A DNA stretch of 14,107 bases from an uncultured Mucilaginibacter sp. (GTDB lineage: Bacteria > Bacteroidota > Bacteroidia > Sphingobacteriales > Sphingobacteriaceae). The notes beneath the pieces are model-generated. The model made no database searches, was not told where the DNA came from, and saw nothing but the letters and a program-made list of their open reading frames with translations. This document shows positions 12,370-14,107 of the stretch, piece by piece (the stretch's first letter is position 1; each line of letters begins with the position of its first letter). The stretch spans positions 1-14,107 of the forward strand of contig NZ_CAMLOV010000146.1 of the NCBI RefSeq assembly GCF_946481715.1, in the 5' to 3' direction. The position numbers and the translations under genes were made by a program.

Positions 12370-14107
12370 ATGATAAAAAGGTTACTCCTTGTTTTTATTG
12401 CCGTAGTATCTTTTTCAGCCGCTTTTGCACAAAGCATCCAATCGCCCGAGCAATTTTTGGGCTATAAACCCGGCGAGCAGTTTACTCCGCACTACCGGAT
12501 TGTAGAATATTTCAGGTACGTGGGCACAGCATCAAAAAATGTAAAGCTGCAGCAATTTGGTACTACTAACGAGGGAAGGCCGCAACTGGCGATGTTTATT
12601 GCATCCGACGAGAATATCGGCCGTTTGGAGGAGATCCGTCATAATAACCTCAAACTGGCTGGTATGGAAAGCGGCACCGCCAACCTGCCCGGTGCACCGG
12701 TTATTTTATGGCTGAGCTATAACGTGCATGGCAATGAACCAGCATCCAGCGAGGCGGCGATGTGGACATTGTTTGATTTGGTTGACCCGGCAAACACCCG
12801 CACAAAAGAATGGTTGAAAAATACCGTAGTGGTGATAGATCCCTGCCTTAACCCGGATGGCCGCGACCGCTACGTAAATTTTTATAATTCGGTAAAAGCC
12901 GGTAAACCCGACCCGACACCAACCGCCCGCGAGCACGCCGAACCATGGCCAGGCGGTAGGGTAAACCATTACTATTTTGATTTGAACCGCGACTGGGCAT
13001 GGCAAGCACAAAAAGAAACGCAAAATCGGGTTGCCCTATACAACCAATGGCTGCCCGAAGTGCATGTAGATTACCACGAACAAGGCATCAACGCGCCATA
13101 TTATTTTGCGCCTGCAGCCGAGCCCTACCATAAAGACATTACCCAGTGGCAGCGCGATTTCCAAGTTACCATTGGTAAAAACAACGCTAAGGATTTCGAT
13201 AAGAACGGCTGGATGTATTTTACCAAGCAGGTGTTCGATCTGTTGTACCCATCGTACGGCGATACCTATCCGCTGTATAACGGTTCTATCGGAATGACGT
13301 ATGAGCAAGGTGGTATCGGCGGCGGCCTGGCGGTAGTAACCCGCAGCGGCGATACCCTAACCTTAGTGCAGCGCGTGGCGCACCACCACTCTACCAGCAT
13401 CAGCACTATAGAAACCGCCTCGACACATGCTGCTAAACTTTTATCGGAGTTTAAAAAATTCTATGATAATGGTAAGGCCAACCCTCCGGGTCCATACAAA
13501 ACCTATGTTATTAAAAATGATAATAACGAGAAGGTTGATCAGCTGGCCAAATTGCTGGCGCGGAATGGTATTCAATATGGTTATGGCTTAGCCACCAAAA
13601 ACATCACCGGCTTCGATTACTTCAGCGGGAAAACGGAGAGTTACAATGTAGATGCCAACGATTTGGTGATAAACGCTTACCAGCCAAAAGCGGTGCTGCT
13701 AAATGTGCTGATGGAGCCGACAACCTTTATTGCCGATTCTGCCACGTATGATATTACCGCCTGGGCATTGCCTTATGCCTTCGGCCTGCGCGCTTATGGT
13801 TTAAAGGAGTCACTTAAGCCGGCCAGAGCCAGTTGGAACGTGGCAAAACCTGCTGTATTGCAAAATACCCGTGCTTACGCTTATATCTCGTCGTGGCAAT
13901 CGATAGCCGATGTGCGGTTTTTGGCGGCTATCATGAAGAAAGGCATCAAAGCACGCTATTCTGAATTACCCTTTGAGATAGCCGGCAAGAAATTCCCGGC
14001 GGGTTCGCTGCTGGTGACCAAAGCGGGTAACGACCGCACCGACTTTGACCAGGTGGTTACGCAAACCGCTGCAGATCTGGGCCACGAACTTACGCCGATA
14101 TCTACAG
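12370..14107 (+). CDS. Secreted M14-family zinc carboxypeptidase-like protein, 3' truncated by window
   Basis: An open frame of 579 codons from ATG 12370 runs to the window edge without a stop. MIKRLLLVFIAVVSFSAAFA is a signal peptide with probable cleavage after A20. The M14 catalytic domain follows. The zinc ligands H120 and E123 lie in the HGNE motif, and the third is probably H236 in VDYHEQG. Substrate-binding residues are expected in NPDGRDR (161-167) and DLNRDW (204-209), and the catalytic glutamate is likely E312 in TYEQGG. A long region follows (about 350-579) that I cannot assign; Bacteroidota proteins of this type are usually several hundred residues longer than the catalytic domain. 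A periplasmic or extracellular peptidase is likely, though whether it acts on proteins or peptidoglycan is unknown. It is divergent from recQ. Confidence 0.9.
   Translation, partial: MIKRLLLVFIAVVSFSAAFAQSIQSPEQFLGYKPGEQFTPHYRIVEYFRYVGTASKNVKLQQFGTTNEGRPQLAMFIASDENIGRLEEIRHNNLKLAGMESGTANLPGAPVILWLSYNVHGNEPASSEAAMWTLFDLVDPANTRTKEWLKNTVVVIDPCLNPDGRDRYVNFYNSVKAGKPDPTPTAREHAEPWPGGRVNHYYFDLNRDWAWQAQKETQNRVALYNQWLPEVHVDYHEQGINAPYYFAPAAEPYHKDITQWQRDFQVTIGKNNAKDFDKNGWMYFTKQVFDLLYPSYGDTYPLYNGSIGMTYEQGGIGGGLAVVTRSGDTLTLVQRVAHHHSTSISTIETASTHAAKLLSEFKKFYDNGKANPPGPYKTYVIKNDNNEKVDQLAKLLARNGIQYGYGLATKNITGFDYFSGKTESYNVDANDLVINAYQPKAVLLNVLMEPTTFIADSATYDITAWALPYAFGLRAYGLKESLKPARASWNVAKPAVLQNTRAYAYISSWQSIADVRFLAAIMKKGIKARYSELPFEIAGKKFPAGSLLVTKAGNDRTDFDQVVTQTAADLGHELTPIST

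Noticed and set aside
12706..13308. Minus-strand open frames opposite the M14 peptidase
   Set aside because: They are antisense to the continuous peptidase frame, which has a signal peptide and intact catalytic motifs; the reverse products have no recognisable domain.

Overview
The window looks like chromosomal DNA of a Bacteroidota bacterium, most likely family Sphingobacteriaceae (Mucilaginibacter- or Pedobacter-like). This is inferred from three things. The proteins have a Bacteroidota character, including a Bacteroidota-style lipoprotein and a secreted M14 peptidase. There are repeated matches to the Bacteroidota -7 promoter box TAnnTTTG just upstream of genes. Clear Shine-Dalgarno sequences are lacking. 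Most of the window is ordinary housekeeping and accessory metabolism. I see no transposase, phage gene, CRISPR array, tRNA or rRNA.

Left part (1-2249, minus strand): a compact membrane-lipid operon reads leftwards as CPBP intramembrane protease, DUF2007 small protein, cdsA (CDP-diacylglycerol synthase), then psd (phosphatidylserine decarboxylase, cut by the window edge). The first three genes overlap one another. A divergent plus-strand block (2287-3712) encodes a DusB-type tRNA-dihydrouridine synthase and ApaG.

Middle (3713-6350): a 117-bp inverted-repeat element built of heptanucleotide repeats lies between apaG and a convergent six-helix potassium channel with a C-terminal zinc ribbon, and it encloses an intrinsic terminator. 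Next come an unrecognised lipoprotein and a YugP-like membrane zinc metallopeptidase, both on the minus strand. A second heptanucleotide repeat tract and a strong terminator follow the peptidase.

Right part (6461-14107): a plus-strand FAD-dependent oxidoreductase with an obligatory non-ATG start, then a two-gene ParE/RelE-type toxin-antitoxin module. Convergent to these is a minus-strand operon recQ - dinB-like - murF (12167 to 8183). murF carries a short, repeat-like in-frame insertion. Divergent from recQ is a secreted M14 zinc carboxypeptidase-like protein that runs off the right edge.

No clearly new multi-gene system is visible. The most interesting signal is the set of 7-nt-periodic repeats: an inverted pair around a terminator, a tract at the 3' end of a gene, and a possible intragenic insertion in murF. 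They suggest a family of small dispersed elements in this genome.
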